A stretch of 64,000 nt of DNA, from positions 24,191 to 88,190 of the forward strand of contig CATOST010000022.1 of NCBI GenBank assembly GCA_951812665.1. Direction: 5' to 3'. Below the pieces are notes generated by a model. The model was not told the DNA's origin, made no database searches, and saw only the letters and a program-made list of their open reading frames with translations. Shown here piece after piece: positions 63,806 to 64,000 of the stretch; position 1 is the first letter of the stretch, and each line of letters opens with the position of its first letter. This stretch comes from an uncultured Acidobacteriota bacterium. Lineage in GTDB: Bacteria > Acidobacteriota > UBA6911 > RPQK01 > JAJDTT01. A program made the position numbers and the translations under genes.

Positions 63806-64000
63806 GTGGCTGTGCCCGACGGGGAGCGACTGTGTGAACTGGGAAACGTCTTTGCGAGGTTCGCCGAGGAGGCCTCCAGCGGTGGCTGTCCACTTTACAC
63901 AGTGCTGGCCGAAGGAGTCTCCAACGACACCTGTGTACTGGACATCGCCTTCTCGGCTCGTCGGCCGCCCGTGCCCAACCTGCTCTTCGCGGCCGCCCAC
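63806..64000 (+). CDS. DUF2332-family protein (partial, runs off the right edge)
   Basis: A frame open from the GTG at 63806 to the window end, 65 codons. NVFARFAEEASSGGCPLYTV, EGVSNDTCVLDIAFS and RPPVPNLLFAAAH follow the start of DUF2332 proteins (N-terminal F-x-x-FA, SPLY, PNLLFAAVH). GGATAG lies 1-6 nt before the GTG. The function of DUF2332 is unknown. No ATG start exists in this part, so a simple scan would miss it. Confidence 0.7.
   Translation, partial: MAVPDGERLCELGNVFARFAEEASSGGCPLYTVLAEGVSNDTCVLDIAFSARRPPVPNLLFAAAH

Overview
The window is 64 kb of GC-rich bacterial DNA. It carries secreted DUF1501 proteins paired with DUF1549/DUF1553 cytochrome-like proteins, PPC-domain and TPR proteins, sulfatase and BNR-type secreted proteins, a LexA-ImuA-ImuB-DnaE2 mutagenesis operon, a Gram-negative autotransporter and many small toxin-antitoxin (TA) pairs. 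This mix fits an environmental Acidobacteriota or a related Planctomycetes-like lineage. That placement is an inference from gene content; there is no rRNA gene here to test it. The only RNA gene seen is a tRNA-Asn.

Layout. 1-4.5 kb (minus): a four-gene operon (class V aminotransferase, GntP permease, Rid protein, GlcD-type FAD oxidase cut by the left edge) that looks like hydroxy-acid/glyoxylate catabolism. 4.7-12.9 kb (plus): a secreted CocE-type hydrolase, then a translationally coupled DUF1501 / DUF1549-DUF1553 / PPC trio. 12.9-19.4 kb (minus): a small secreted protein, a sialidase-like BNR protein and a 1480-residue Calx-beta autotransporter. 19.6-25.4 kb (minus): a secreted beta-propeller protein, an Asp/Glu-racemase-like enzyme, a sodium:solute symporter, an orphan antitoxin, and an M19-like dipeptidase paired with a small DUF5943/V4R-like protein. 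25.5-32.8 kb: a second beta-propeller paralogue, tRNA-Asn, a ParDE-type TA pair, a broken DUF4143-type ATPase, an isocitrate dehydrogenase with an unusual four-cysteine insertion, a class IV aminotransferase and a possible glycosyltransferase. 32.8-41.8 kb: an ankyrin/TPR protein, a class C serine hydrolase and the lexA-imuA-imuB-dnaE2 operon. 41.9-48.6 kb: an accessory stretch with three TA modules, a Fic protein and a degenerate IS110-type transposase around a two-gene amidohydrolase/isomerase unit. 48.8-53.2 kb (minus): a second DUF1501/DUF1553 pair. 53.2-59.1 kb: a TA module bracketed by direct repeats, then a lipoprotein, an esterase-like hydrolase and a sulfatase. 59.2-64 kb: a frameshifted TPR-thioredoxin gene, two small membrane proteins, a helical-repeat protein, an XRE regulator and the start of a DUF2332 protein.

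Two themes run across the window. First, short GC-rich hairpins recur between genes (4.5, 29.3, 38.7-39.0, 48.7, 53.3, 54.2, 57.2 and 61.4 kb). Their stems change in matched pairs while the loop stays close to AAGAAAG, and the right side usually ends in CCTCC. In one place an array of them is read through as the N-terminus of dnaE2; in another, two 139-bp composites flank a TA cassette. Second, several regulatory genes have readable control regions with dyads placed on the promoter: lexA, the AbrB/VapC pair, the 47.9-kb TA pair and fic. The best candidates for follow-up are the isocitrate dehydrogenase cysteine insertion, the hairpin family and its link to dnaE2, the dipeptidase-like protein lacking canonical metal ligands, the lexA operator and the IS110-like protein that has lost most of its catalytic tetrad.
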